DNA of 64,000 bases. It comes from Roseburia faecis (GTDB lineage: Bacteria > Bacillota > Clostridia > Lachnospirales > Lachnospiraceae). The stretch covers positions 44,419 to 108,418 of the forward strand of contig NZ_CVRR01000004.1 in assembly GCF_001406815.1 (NCBI RefSeq), read 5' to 3'. Shown piece after piece: positions 45,012 through 53,746 of the stretch. A program made the translations under genes and the position numbers. Position 1 is the stretch's first letter. Each line of letters starts with the position of its first letter. The notes under the pieces were generated by a model. That model was not told where the DNA came from. It saw only the letters and a program-made list of their open reading frames with translations, and searched no databases.

Positions 45012-46691
45012 TTATGCAAATATTTCTGCAATCTCGCGGAACAGATTGGCCTGCTCTTTTCTGCGCATCAAAACCAGCATGCTCATGCATTTACAGAGAT
45101 GGTCGATGCTTGACGGACTCCGGAATGACACAGCCTGCGCCTGTTTTCTTTTATATTTTCTCAGCAGCCGTTCGGCTTCGTTATTCGTGGCAGGTACATT
45201 CTTATTATGGAGGAAAAGAAGATGATCTTTCTTATACTTTTTCATCCTTTTGTACAGGTTGTATCCATCACGGTAGTATTTCCCATGCGGCTCATAGTCG
45301 TATTCATCCCCGGCTATGGACAGGATTGTTTTATAACGTTCTTCAAATTCGGAGACGGTCTGCGGATCTGGCTCTTCTGATTCAGATAAACCATTCCGGT
45401 AATGGATCATTTCCTGTATCAGGGAATGCATCTGCCTGTTCCAGGAACGGTCTTTTTCGTTGTCCATGCTGTCTTTCAGATAACGCAGTACATGTGCAAG
45501 GCATTCCTGGTGGCCGGTTCCATACTTATAAAAGGTTACATCATGATCGTGGACCAGTGTCCCCTGATAGTCTTCAACGACCGTGCCCTTTATTCCATCG
45601 TGTCCCTTTTTGCCCCTGGCAAAATAGAGCACACCGCCATCCGGAACCGCACATACAAATACATACGAACTTTCCCCGTTTACACGGGCATTGGTACAGT
45701 CTGTATGCATGACAGGGGAAAGCAGCATGTCACGGAAAAGCTCTTTGCGCTGGGATTCTGTTTTTTCTGCAAATGACTGGCAGAGATTATTGATCATGCC
45801 TTTTGATATGTTTATTTTTCCATCTGTCAGATCAGACAAAAACCTGCGGCTTTTATCAATTGATGTACAGCAGCCATTATTCAGCAGAAACAGGAAAGCA
45901 CGTAAATTTCCTCCATAGTTAACGTCATCAATGACTCCCTGTGGAAATGGTGCATGGATCCGTTCACCTGTTTTGGAATTATAGTGCACATCGGCATGAT
46001 ACCCGGTCACATGCACTTCTACGCTGATGTCGATTTTCTGCTTTGTAATGGTTTTCGATGTTTTCTTAAAGTCAGGGTCATGGAGTACTTCTTCGGGTGC
46101 AGGAAGATAGATTTCCCTTGTCGGGGTGAGTTTCTTTCTGCAGTGCCCCCTGTGTCCTGGCTGTCCACCGGGTTTCCTTCCTGTCTTTTCGCGGCTGTTG
46201 GATATTTTTTTGCGGGCGATAGATTTTGAAGACGGGATGGATGAGTTTTCATAGTTCCGGTTAATCTGTGCCGTCAGTTTCTGTACTTTTTGTTTTTCAT
46301 CATCAAGCTCTGTCTTTACTTTGTAAAGTTCCCGTCTCTGGAAAGTTACTTTTTCAAGGGCAGTGTCGCGCTGTCTTTCTGCACGGATGGCCCTTTTTTC
46401 CATCATATCCGCCTTTTTTACTGCTTCGGCGACCATACGGTCGCATTCTTTTTGCAGCTGTTCAAAAATCTCAAACCATTGATTCCGAATCGTAATGGCA
46501 TGGCTGTGTTCTTTTGCTACAGCTGCTTCCAGTTTTGCAATTCTGCGTTCCAGGGCACGCACCTGTGTAAGGTGCTGTTTTTCCATTCGGATATATTTTT
46601 CTCCCGATTGAAAGGCTGCAAGTTCTTCCTGTGCTTCTTTCAGCCTGTATTGAAGTACTGTAATGGTTTCAAAAGAATTTCCCATCCCCAT
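45012..46691 (-). CDS. IS66-family transposase
   Basis: 559 residues. N-terminal coiled coil (about 1-140), an HTH/zinc-linker region with KKISNSREKTGRKPGGQPGH (about 168-187) typical of IS66 TnpC, and the DDE_Tnp_IS66 core: VMHTDCTNARV, VHDHDVTFYKYG with HQECLAHVLRYLKD, and the C-terminal NNEAERLLRKYKRKQAQAV supplying the final acidic residue. Full length, no frameshift, so it may be active. Preceded by AAGGAAAGGACGCGGC. Confidence 0.92.
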   Translation of the reverse strand: MGMGNSFETITVLQYRLKEAQEELAAFQSGEKYIRMEKQHLTQVRALERRIAKLEAAVAKEHSHAITIRNQWFEIFEQLQKECDRMVAEAVKKADMMEKRAIRAERQRDTALEKVTFQRRELYKVKTELDDEKQKVQKLTAQINRNYENSSIPSSKSIARKKISNSREKTGRKPGGQPGHRGHCRKKLTPTREIYLPAPEEVLHDPDFKKTSKTITKQKIDISVEVHVTGYHADVHYNSKTGERIHAPFPQGVIDDVNYGGNLRAFLFLLNNGCCTSIDKSRRFLSDLTDGKINISKGMINNLCQSFAEKTESQRKELFRDMLLSPVMHTDCTNARVNGESSYVFVCAVPDGGVLYFARGKKGHDGIKGTVVEDYQGTLVHDHDVTFYKYGTGHQECLAHVLRYLKDSMDNEKDRSWNRQMHSLIQEMIHYRNGLSESEEPDPQTVSEFEERYKTILSIAGDEYDYEPHGKYYRDGYNLYKRMKKYKKDHLLFLHNKNVPATNNEAERLLRKYKRKQAQAVSFRSPSSIDHLCKCMSMLVLMRRKEQANLFREIAEIFA

Positions 46692-46705
46692 GCCGCGTCC
46701 TTTCC

Positions 46706-46879
46706 TTAAATGTTTGTCAGATCATCAATGATTTTTTCTAATTCTGCATTATGTTCCTCAAGGGATTTGATCAATGAGGACTGGGTTTCAATGACCCTGT
46801 GCTGCAGTCCGTTTGTATGCTCAAGACTGCCTATAAGTTCTTCATATGCTTTGAGTTTGCTTTTATCATCTGCGTTCAT
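46706..46879 (-). CDS. 57-residue coiled-coil protein of the IS66-like element
   Basis: Small ORF MNADDKSKLKAYEELIGSLE... ending LEKIIDDLTNI, with a strong AAGGAGGCACAA ribosome site and its stop 15 bases before the transposase start. The heptad-like pattern suggests a coiled coil that could pair with the transposase N-terminal coiled coil. It takes the place of TnpA/TnpB but is not similar to them as far as I can see. Confidence 0.65.
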   Translation of the reverse strand: MNADDKSKLKAYEELIGSLEHTNGLQHRVIETQSSLIKSLEEHNAELEKIIDDLTNI

Positions 46880-47265
46880 TTGTGCCTCCTTAAGTATAGG
46901 ATAAGTACAGCAAAAACAGGGACGAATGGGAAATCGGACGAATTCCGGGACTGGCAGAATGACGGTGGATAACCGGAAGAAAAATGAAAGAAGCAGGACT
47001 GGAAATCCGTATTCCAGCCATGTAAAAGCAGGAAAATATGCAGGTACTGTTTATAATTTCAAAAGAAAAAGCAGGATTCGGAAGTCGTTAACGAAACTTT
47101 CCATCCTGCTTGAGTTTATCCACAAATATATTTTTTTAAATTTCGTCAGTTTTTACAATGGTCTGAACAGTAACGCTATGGGCAGGCTCTCATATACTTC
47201 ATCAGCATAAATATATACATCACACCTTCCTCTGTGATAGAATGTAAAAAACGGAGGAAAATACT

Positions 47266-47445
47266 ATGTCAAAACGTTCAGATGAAATCAGAAACAAGTA
47301 CATACAGAATCCACCTGAAGGCATGACTGCTGATGACATCCGCCACATGAGTGAGGATGATTTGCTTGATATGGATTACTTCTTAAATGAAGACGATGAG
47401 TTTGGTGAAGACTTTCCTGGAGCTGAAGGCTTCTATATCTTCTAA
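47266..47445 (+). CDS. 59-residue acidic protein of unknown function
   Basis: Begins MSKRSDEIRNKYIQNPPEGM and continues with TADDIRHMSEDDLLDMDYFL, then an acidic tail. ACGGAGGAAAATACT gives a strong ribosome site and a good terminator follows at 47467, so it is a real monocistronic gene. No domain recognised; strongly acidic and probably helical and cytoplasmic. It lies just outside the right end of the IS66-like element. Confidence 0.75.
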   Translation: MSKRSDEIRNKYIQNPPEGMTADDIRHMSEDDLLDMDYFLNEDDEFGEDFPGAEGFYIF

Positions 47446-47466
47446 AACCTATCGTTTACTTGTCGT

Positions 47467-47490
47467 GCCCGCTAAATTGCGGGCCCTTTT
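47467..47490 (+). terminator. terminator after the 59-residue gene
   Basis: GCCCGC/GCGGGC stem with a 6-base loop, then CCTTTTC. Confidence 0.75.
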
Positions 47491-47548
47491 CATATCTAGC
47501 TATCCCAAAGTTAGAACTTTCCTATAAATTAAAAAAGACGAAAAATAA

Positions 47549-47572
47549 ACGATACAGATTTCTCTGTATCGT
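47549..47572. terminator. bidirectional terminator between small gene and M64 gene
   Basis: ACGATACAGA/TCTGTATCGT stem with a 4-base loop; T tracts on both sides (CCATTTTTCTTTTTT on plus, TTATTTTTCGTCTTTTTT on minus). It lies downstream of the M64 peptidase gene. Confidence 0.8.
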
Positions 47573-47706
47573 CCATTTTTCTTTTTTGATTAAATCAATG
47601 TAAAATCAAGCCGAGGCAGACTCCTGTCAAAATGATTTTTGCAGTTCTTTTCAAATCAGGTATCTCCTTCCTGCTATCTTTATACCAGATGGTACATGTA
47701 AACCGT

Positions 47707-50700
47707 TTATTCACTCAACGACATCCGATACAGGAATGCGGCTATTTCCGCTCTTGTACAGGCAGCATCCGGATTGAATCGTCCTTTGCTATTCGCTTGT
47801 GCGATACCCTTCTCTTTGGCCCACGCCACTGCCTGTGCGTAGTATTCATCAGAAGAAACATCTTTAAAAGCTGTCTCTTGCTCTGCTGCCGGTTTTCCTT
47901 GCGCACGCCATAGCATTGTGATCGCCTCGGCTCTCGTTATCGCAGCATTTGGTCTGCTGCCATCCGAAATTCCCTGGTTTTTAGCCCATGCACGTGCTTT
48001 GCTGTACCACTTCTTTCCACCTGTCAGATCTACGTCTTCCCATCGTGCGAGAATCGTCCATAGCCGTGCCCGGGTAATTTTTGCTTCCGGTGCAAAAGCC
48101 GTACTGCTCTTTCCATTCATCAGCCCGCGTGCACTTACAAAATCAATGGAATCCTTCGCCCAATGTTTTTTTGTATCCTTAAAGTTTTTCGCCTTATCTA
48201 CGAGCTTCACTGTAGTGTCTTCGTCCACGATCAGCTGAACTCCATCTTTTGCAGCCACTGATTTCTTCACAATTTTCTCAGTGCCATCGGCATTGACAAG
48301 CACTGCGACTGTACCTACGGTCATATTTTTTACCGGAATCTTCACTTTCGTTTTCCCTGCACCCTCCGGTAGATTGATGGTCACAGTGGATGCAGCTTTT
48401 ATATTTTTACCTGCCTTTACTTCAACCGGAAGTTTAACTGCTTCACCTGATTTTTCAGCATTTGCGATCGCCTTTTCACTAAGCTGCACTTCTGCTGTGA
48501 TCATTCCTTTTTTACCGTTCACTATGGCAACAGTCGTTCCATCCGAATCCTTGATGTCCGGCGTAGTTGTTGCAGATGCATTTCCGTTAGCTGCGCCGCC
48601 TCCCGCGGTGGCACCTCCTGCTGCTGCACCGCCTCCTGACGATGATCCGCCCCCTGCTGAAGATCCGCCTCCTGCTGAAGATCCGCCTCCTGCCGTGGAA
48701 CCGCCTCCTGACGATGATCCACCTCCTGACGTTGTTCCTCCGCTGACATCCGCTTTTTTCGTTACGGTTACGGTAACACGATTACTGTCGGCCGCAAGAT
48801 ATTTCTCATTATCACCGGAATAATGAGCAGTAAATGTATAAGTACCAGCTTGATCGAGCCGGATCGTCTGAGCCTCCCCTGTGCCGGATATCGGCAGCGA
48901 AGGATCTGCCGTGTAAGTTACTCCGCTTAAATCCACACCAAATCCTGAGGTTTCGCTGACACTTAACATGACCTGTTCTCCTTCGGTCACTGTATCCGGG
49001 CTTGTCGCCAGCAGAATGACCGGAGCTTTCTTAACATTCGGTGACGGTGCGATATATTCACTCCATCTTGCATACAACACCGTATTGCTGCTATATACTC
49101 TTGTCAAATCAACTTTCTCACCACCTGTCGTATACCATCCGTCAAACACATATCCTTCACGGGCCGGTGCCGGAAGATCACCGAGTTTTCCATTGATTCC
49201 GGTCGTTTTTGTTGTATTTTCTCTTCCGTCATTATAACAAAAAGTAACTGTATAACTCTTTGCAGGCTCCGGTGCCGGCAAGATATCCTGACCTTTGTTT
49301 GGAAGCGTTCCTTCGTAAGCAAGAACAGTTCCCTGCTCATCCCTCACTGCATATCCGACCGTGTCACCGGTTCGCAGATCTGCATTGGACGGGATGGTAT
49401 ATAAGAGGGAACAATTTTTCAAACCGGAATTAAAATCGCTTCCATGATATTCCAACGTTCCCTTCGGGCGGAAATTGCCCTTTTCCGTCCAAAGCGGAAT
49501 CTTGAACGTTTCTGACGCTGCTACAGGCTGACCATCAGCAGTAGCAATGGTTCCGTCAGCATGGTTTACCCATACCTGTAATGTCACCTGACTGAGCTTT
49601 GTATCGGAAAGGTTCTGCACGATTGTACGCAGCTCAATCTTCTGCCCCTTCATCTCTGTCGGTTGGAAAGTAATTTTATCTGCCCCTGTCAAAAGGCGTG
49701 TCTTTTTGTCTGCGTCAAATTTTGTATAACCCCAACCGGTTGCATCACTAAAATCTGAAAGCTTCGTATATGCATCTGTGCGCTTTGTCACTTCCGGTTC
49801 TGCCACATACAGATCCGGACCCTCTGTGACCAGCTGGCGCATCCGCTTATTTCCCTGCAGCTTACATACCTCGCAGAAACCATTCCAGGTCTGGCGCATC
49901 ATACATTCACGGCTGGAATTATAAATCTTATCCGTATCATAATCTGTATGAGGAACACTGTATGTCTTCCGGAAGCCAAGCAGCTGTCTCCATTTTACCT
50001 GTTCAGGATCACTGATCCCCGTTCTGTTTAGCGAAGTTTTTTCAGACGCTTCTCCCATAAAAGATCCGCTGTTGTACTCGTCTCCAAGCCATAACAGACC
50101 ATGACCAAGCTCATGCGTAAGCGTTTCGACTGCACGCTGGCTGTATGCAGGGCTGACAATATAATGGAATCCGTAATCAAGATCGTTGAATGCCCCGCCA
50201 AAATCATTTGCAGAATTGACCAGAAGTACGAACTGGCTGATGTAGTCATGTACATATTTATACTTTTCAAAATCCCAATCTACATTCGGATCTGCCTGCT
50301 GCGGAATATGGGCATCATGCACTTTCTCGATAAACGCCGGTCCGATACACCGTTCAAAAATATGGTTCTTCCACTGACTTCCATTCACGGATATATTCTT
50401 TCCCCATACATCGAAAAATGTACTGTCATATCCATCAATGGCACTGTACGTTTTATCCGATGCCGTACATAATGCATATACATTGAAGCGATCCTTGTAC
50501 GTCTTATATGGCTCATACTGCATCGCGCCTTCCCATAACCGTTTGGCAGCTGCAACAAATTTTTGCTGCTCGCCTTTTGTGTAACCTTCACCGCAGATGA
50601 CGACAACCATATTCTCATTATCGCTGCGCGTCTTCTGGATGACCTGGATAGGTATCGTGGCAGATTCGTATTTCTTGCTCTTGGAATAATTCGGTCCAAG

Positions 50701-51720
50701 ATATAACTGTATACTCTTGTCAAGCGAAACATCCCACTCCTGCCCCGGTGTTGGTCCATCTCCGGAAACTGTAAAGTTCTCCTCCGGTTTATTTACGGCT
50801 GCACCGCGGTAAGGGGAATCAGCTGTACCGTCTCCACCAGTCACCTGATAATATTGCGTATCAAGATAAAACGCCGGACGGACACCATAAAAGCCTAAAT
50901 ACGGAGCGTTTCTGTCTATTCTTCCATCCGTCTCCACATAGCGCATATCGTGGTTGCAATCCGTCACCGGAGTCCGCAGCCAGTAAGGCCACCTCACGCC
51001 ACCCTTATAAGCAATATGATAACTGTCTCCAAGCTGGCTGTTATTTTGATAGACTTTGTTTATCTGCTTTACATCCATTAAGAATACTTTATCCGTAACG
51101 TTCTCATAATAGGCCTGATCAAATCCGTTAGCGGCTGCTTCTATATTTGTGTCATAAGGCAGATCTGCCCCCTGGCCTTCGATCATTCCCGCATTATATT
51201 CCGGATGGGATACGATCGAACGCTGGGTTACCGTTTTAATCGCTGCGATCTCGTCCTCCTTAAAGCCGTTTAAAAAGCCTGCTGCCTGGTCATATGGATT
51301 CTCTCCTACAAAGCCACTCTTTGGAGGGTTTCCGCAAAGCCATTCTACCTTCCCGGCTTCCGCCTTGGAATTCAGCCAGGAACGCATATTGCTGTCACGC
51401 CATTGATTTGAGCCATATGTCCCACGCTTTAGGTTACGGCTGTGCGAACGCGTAGCGCTGTTTTCACTTGTTTTGGCATCATAAGCCATCGTTGCCAGCA
51501 CCTGATCGGAGAGCATGAGCGGTCCCATCTCATCAACATCGACGCAGCGCCATAAGATTGGCTGCCCGTTATAGTTTCCCAGCCTGATATAGTCTCCGAT
51601 GCTAATATTGCTTGTGCCAACACTGCTCGTCTCCTCTGCAGCTGCCTGTGTACTTGAAAATGGCAGCACCGACAATACCATACAAATACATAAAACAAGT
51701 GCTGTAAGCTGTTTTTTCAT
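47707..51720 (-). CDS. cell-surface M64 (IgA-type) metallopeptidase with SLH domains
   Basis: 1337-residue secreted protein; ATG 51720 (MKKQLTAL) follows AGGGAGGATACTACTT. Signal peptide to about residue 34. Domains in order: DUF6273-like (about 40-300, IRLGNYNGQPILWRCVDVDE); M64 peptidase (about 370-640) with zinc motif THELGHGLLWLGDEY near residue 535; interdomain beta region; InlB/Listeria-type repeat (about 823-880, REGYVFDGWYTT); an Ig-like domain; a Gly/Ser/Ala linker (about 990-1043) made of short repeats; and three S-layer homology domains (about 1180-1335). SLH domains would hold it on the wall. M64 peptidases include one that cleaves IgA, so a host protein is a possible substrate (inference). 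Confidence 0.88.
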   Translation of the reverse strand: MKKQLTALVLCICMVLSVLPFSSTQAAAEETSSVGTSNISIGDYIRLGNYNGQPILWRCVDVDEMGPLMLSDQVLATMAYDAKTSENSATRSHSRNLKRGTYGSNQWRDSNMRSWLNSKAEAGKVEWLCGNPPKSGFVGENPYDQAAGFLNGFKEDEIAAIKTVTQRSIVSHPEYNAGMIEGQGADLPYDTNIEAAANGFDQAYYENVTDKVFLMDVKQINKVYQNNSQLGDSYHIAYKGGVRWPYWLRTPVTDCNHDMRYVETDGRIDRNAPYLGFYGVRPAFYLDTQYYQVTGGDGTADSPYRGAAVNKPEENFTVSGDGPTPGQEWDVSLDKSIQLYLGPNYSKSKKYESATIPIQVIQKTRSDNENMVVVICGEGYTKGEQQKFVAAAKRLWEGAMQYEPYKTYKDRFNVYALCTASDKTYSAIDGYDSTFFDVWGKNISVNGSQWKNHIFERCIGPAFIEKVHDAHIPQQADPNVDWDFEKYKYVHDYISQFVLLVNSANDFGGAFNDLDYGFHYIVSPAYSQRAVETLTHELGHGLLWLGDEYNSGSFMGEASEKTSLNRTGISDPEQVKWRQLLGFRKTYSVPHTDYDTDKIYNSSRECMMRQTWNGFCEVCKLQGNKRMRQLVTEGPDLYVAEPEVTKRTDAYTKLSDFSDATGWGYTKFDADKKTRLLTGADKITFQPTEMKGQKIELRTIVQNLSDTKLSQVTLQVWVNHADGTIATADGQPVAASETFKIPLWTEKGNFRPKGTLEYHGSDFNSGLKNCSLLYTIPSNADLRTGDTVGYAVRDEQGTVLAYEGTLPNKGQDILPAPEPAKSYTVTFCYNDGRENTTKTTGINGKLGDLPAPAREGYVFDGWYTTGGEKVDLTRVYSSNTVLYARWSEYIAPSPNVKKAPVILLATSPDTVTEGEQVMLSVSETSGFGVDLSGVTYTADPSLPISGTGEAQTIRLDQAGTYTFTAHYSGDNEKYLAADSNRVTVTVTKKADVSGGTTSGGGSSSGGGSTAGGGSSAGGGSSAGGGSSSGGGAAAGGATAGGGAANGNASATTTPDIKDSDGTTVAIVNGKKGMITAEVQLSEKAIANAEKSGEAVKLPVEVKAGKNIKAASTVTINLPEGAGKTKVKIPVKNMTVGTVAVLVNADGTEKIVKKSVAAKDGVQLIVDEDTTVKLVDKAKNFKDTKKHWAKDSIDFVSARGLMNGKSSTAFAPEAKITRARLWTILARWEDVDLTGGKKWYSKARAWAKNQGISDGSRPNAAITRAEAITMLWRAQGKPAAEQETAFKDVSSDEYYAQAVAWAKEKGIAQANSKGRFNPDAACTRAEIAAFLYRMSLSE
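48593..48748. repeat. 18-bp tandem repeats coding the Gly/Ser linker
   Basis: Repeated GATCCGCCTCCTGCTGAA-type units (imperfect, alternating with GACGATGATCC) within the M64 gene encode (S/A)GGGSS blocks. Such an array can change copy number without frame loss because the unit is a multiple of three. Confidence 0.55.
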
Positions 51721-51849
51721 AAGTAGTATCCTCCCTTTCATCTGTTATGTATTCCCGTAAATAAATTTCCGCCGACTCTATAAAGCATTCTCTACCTTAT
51801 CCCATGTGTGGGTCAGTTCAAATTGTGCCTGTGTCAAGTAAAAATAAGT

Positions 51850-52506
51850 CTATTTCACGGCAGCCTTCGCACCCTGATCCTGCACCGGATCATCCCAGGT
51901 CACATCAATATAGCGGTAGCTGCTTCCGTCTTTCACATAATTCCACGCATGTGATCCGCCACCGGCTTCACCCGGAACGGCGATCGAACAGATGCCGGCT
52001 TTTGCGGCAAGCAGGTTAAAAACACCTGCATAGCCCTGACATACCGCCTTTTTCTCAATCAGACAACCATATGCGGTATAGGCATCATCATATCCGTATC
52101 TGCGCGCGTTCTCATCGTAGACACAGTTTTTCACGAGATAATTGTGGATCGCACGCAGCTTCTGTTTGCGCGTCATTCCGTCCCTGATAATCCGGGGAAT
52201 AATCGCGTTCGCCTTTGCATTCGCCTGTTTTATTTTACCCGTGATCTGCGCCGCACTCAGGTCATTACCTGCCCGGTAATCAAATGTTCCATCGGTACTC
52301 TTCCAGATGACCAGACTATAATTGTACTCCGGATGATGCTGCAATGCGAGTACAAATGTCTCGTAATACACCGCTCCGTCCGCACAATAGCTAGTGCTGT
52401 AATCACGCTTTTTCATCGCCTTAAGCACATGCTTATAGGCATCTTTTTCGGACTTGACGACTGTGATCTTTTTCGTAAACCGAAAAGATATGTCAAAGTT
52501 CCCTTT
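51850..52506 (-). pseudogene. transglutaminase-like protein, truncated at both ends
   Basis: Open frame from a stop at about 52507 to 51850. It carries the papain-like transglutaminase triad: Cys in KKAVCQGYAGVFNLLA, His in GGSHAWNYVKDG and Asp in YIDVTWDDP, with the upstream helix LRAIHNYLVKNCVYDE. There is no signal peptide and no ATG before MKKRDYSTSYC (GTG at 52428 lacks a ribosome site), and the C-terminus stops right after WDDP, earlier than in relatives. Bacterial relatives are usually secreted. I infer loss of the 5' end by rearrangement. It lies 129 bases upstream of the M64 gene on the same strand. Confidence 0.6.
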
Positions 52507-52508
52507 CT

Positions 52509-52537
52509 ATTATACAGGAAGTCTCCTATAATGTCAA
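52509..52537 (-). promoter_or_regulatory. consensus sigma-A promoter facing the transglutaminase remnant
   Basis: Minus-strand TTGACA (52532-52537), exactly 17-nt spacer, TATAAT (52509-52514). A full consensus is unusual. It could now drive the remnant and perhaps the M64 gene, or be the outward promoter of a lost element. Confidence 0.7.
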
Positions 52538-52820
52538 GCCCTAAATCACTGATTTTTCAGGCTTTTCTTTAAATATTTACCTCATAAAACAGAGCCACAA
52601 GTGTATGACAGTCATTGTATCTTGTACTGAATAGTTAGAAGAGGGTGCAGTTTATAAAGCGTCCCTTTGTTTTGCTTTATAAAGGCTATAAATCCTCTGT
52701 TAACTATGATGGTGAACCTTCCGTGTCTAATGGTATCGTGTACCAACTTCCTTCGTCCCACCTGCTCATACACCGAGTGCCCGCTAAGCTTTCTAACAGG
52801 GTCATTGCCCTACGGAGTGA
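52538..52820. other. non-coding stretch beside the IS110 fragment with a strong inverted repeat
   Basis: No gene. Perfect inverted repeat TTTATAAAGC (52651-52660) and GCTTTATAAA (52674-52683). The region lies downstream of the IS110-type transposase fragment, so it may include the non-coding end of that element; a bridge-RNA-like structure cannot be shown by eye. Confidence 0.35.
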
Positions 52821-53036
52821 ACTACTGCAGGCTACAGCTCTTGTTTATATTTTGATTTTACTGACCTGCCCTTTCCGCAGGGTACGGATATTCCGTGGAC
52901 GCTTCCCTTGTTTCGTTACCTGCTGGTCATTGTGCTGATGCAGTGCTTGTTGCACTCCATCGTTATCGGGTTTCTTTCCAGAACCCTGCCCGATTTCGGA
53001 ATCATCCGCAACCCGGCAAGGCTCTGGAATAAATAA
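52821..53036 (+). pseudogene. possible C-terminal fragment of a membrane protein
   Basis: An open frame without a start, ending LPDFGIIRNPARLWNK, has one clear hydrophobic helix (FRYLLVIVLMQCLLHSIVIG). It looks like real protein sequence but I cannot name the family. It abuts the IS110 fragment, so it is probably a broken gene. Confidence 0.3.
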
Positions 53037-53050
53037 TGCTGTCGATTGTC

Positions 53051-53447
53051 TTATGCTGCAATCGCTTCCTTCTTTTCCGGCCGCCTGATGTCCATCAGCA
53101 TCTTCTTCGGATCATAGACCGTTCCCTTCTTCAGAATCGTATAAACGATTCTCAAAAGCTTGCAGGCTATCACAATCAGTGACTGCATCTTTTTCAGCGG
53201 ATTGTCAGGGCGTGTCGTGTAGTACACATGGAGTTCTTTAACTTCCTCCGCATGAGCCACTGCTGACTTTGCCGCCTGGAATAACCAGTATCTGAGTCGT
53301 TTGCGTCCTCTGTGACTGATTTTGGTCTCTCCCTTATGCTTTCCTGAGCTACATGCTACAAGACCTAATCCGCTTAATTTTTGTATTTCCTTAACATCAT
53401 CAAATCTCGAAATGTCTCCCATCTCTGCAAGAATTCCGGAAAGAATA
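53051..53447 (-). pseudogene. IS110-family transposase, C-terminal fragment
   Basis: About 130 codons with the Transposase_20 (HhH-like) domain: ILAEMGDISRFDDVKEIQKL, then GKHKGETKISHRGRKRLRYW with the RG(S/N/R)-type serine-recombinase-like C-terminal region, and AQSAVAHAEEV-like AAKSAVAHAEEVKELHVYY. The N-terminal RuvC-like DEDD domain is missing: upstream the frame enters repeat copy 1 (53448-53473). Inactive remnant. Confidence 0.75.
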
Positions 53448-53473
53448 TTTATTGTGTCAGGCACCATTGTTTT
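53448..53473 (+). repeat. 26-bp junction repeat, copy 1
   Basis: TTTATTGTGTCAGGCACCAT continuing TGTTTT. Separates the IS110 fragment from the LysR fragment. The core GTGTCAGGCAC has GTG/CAC ends that can pair. Confidence 0.8.
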
Positions 53474-53648
53474 CAAACTGCATAACATCATCCGGCGGAT
53501 TCAGAGCATACAAAAGTCCATACGGCGAGCTGTATTCCCATTTCACTGGGATACTGACAAGCGCCGGGTGGACATCCTGCCAACATTCCAGTATTAAGAG
53601 AACATTCCCGGTTTCTATACAGCGGTTAAATACAGACATATCATAATA
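53474..53648 (-). pseudogene. internal fragment of a LysR-type regulator between two junction repeats
   Basis: Minus-strand frame reads YYDMSVFNRCIETGNVLLIL, then ECWQDVHPALVSIPVKWEYS and PYGLLYALNPPDDVMQF, the C-terminal part of a LysR substrate-binding domain. It begins exactly after repeat copy 2 and ends exactly at copy 1, whose bases supply the last residues and stop. The DNA-binding part is absent from the window near it. Confidence 0.6.
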
Positions 53649-53693
53649 TTTATTGTGTCAGGCACCATTGTTTGTCAGGCACCATTGTTTTTT
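53649..53693 (+). repeat. 26-bp junction repeat, copy 2 with nested partial copy
   Basis: Full copy followed at once by a second TGTCAGGCACCATTGTTTTT, so the 3' 20 bases are duplicated head-to-tail. Confidence 0.8.
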
Positions 53694-53746
53694 CATTCTC
53701 GGCATTGGAAGAACTTCTGCATATCTTCTGGTGAAAGAAGAACATT

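Larger units (their letters stand above)
44937..47174 (-). mobile_element. IS66-family insertion sequence, 2238 bp
   Basis: Bounded by perfect 13-bp inverted repeats GTTACTGTTCAGA at 44937-44949 and its complement at 47162-47174. It holds an IS66 transposase (45012-46691), a small upstream ORF (46706-46879), a terminator after the transposase and a 280-base non-coding right end with the hairpin AGCAGGAT/ATCCTGCT near 47066-47110. The 8 bases outside each end (GAATTTTC, GCTATGGG) differ, so no target duplication is visible. The accessory genes tnpA and tnpB of classic IS66 are absent. Confidence 0.8.

Noticed and set aside
46926..47210. 94-codon plus-strand frame at the right end of the IS66-like element
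   Set aside because: Overlaps the inverted-repeat end and the hairpin, no ribosome site, low-complexity composition.
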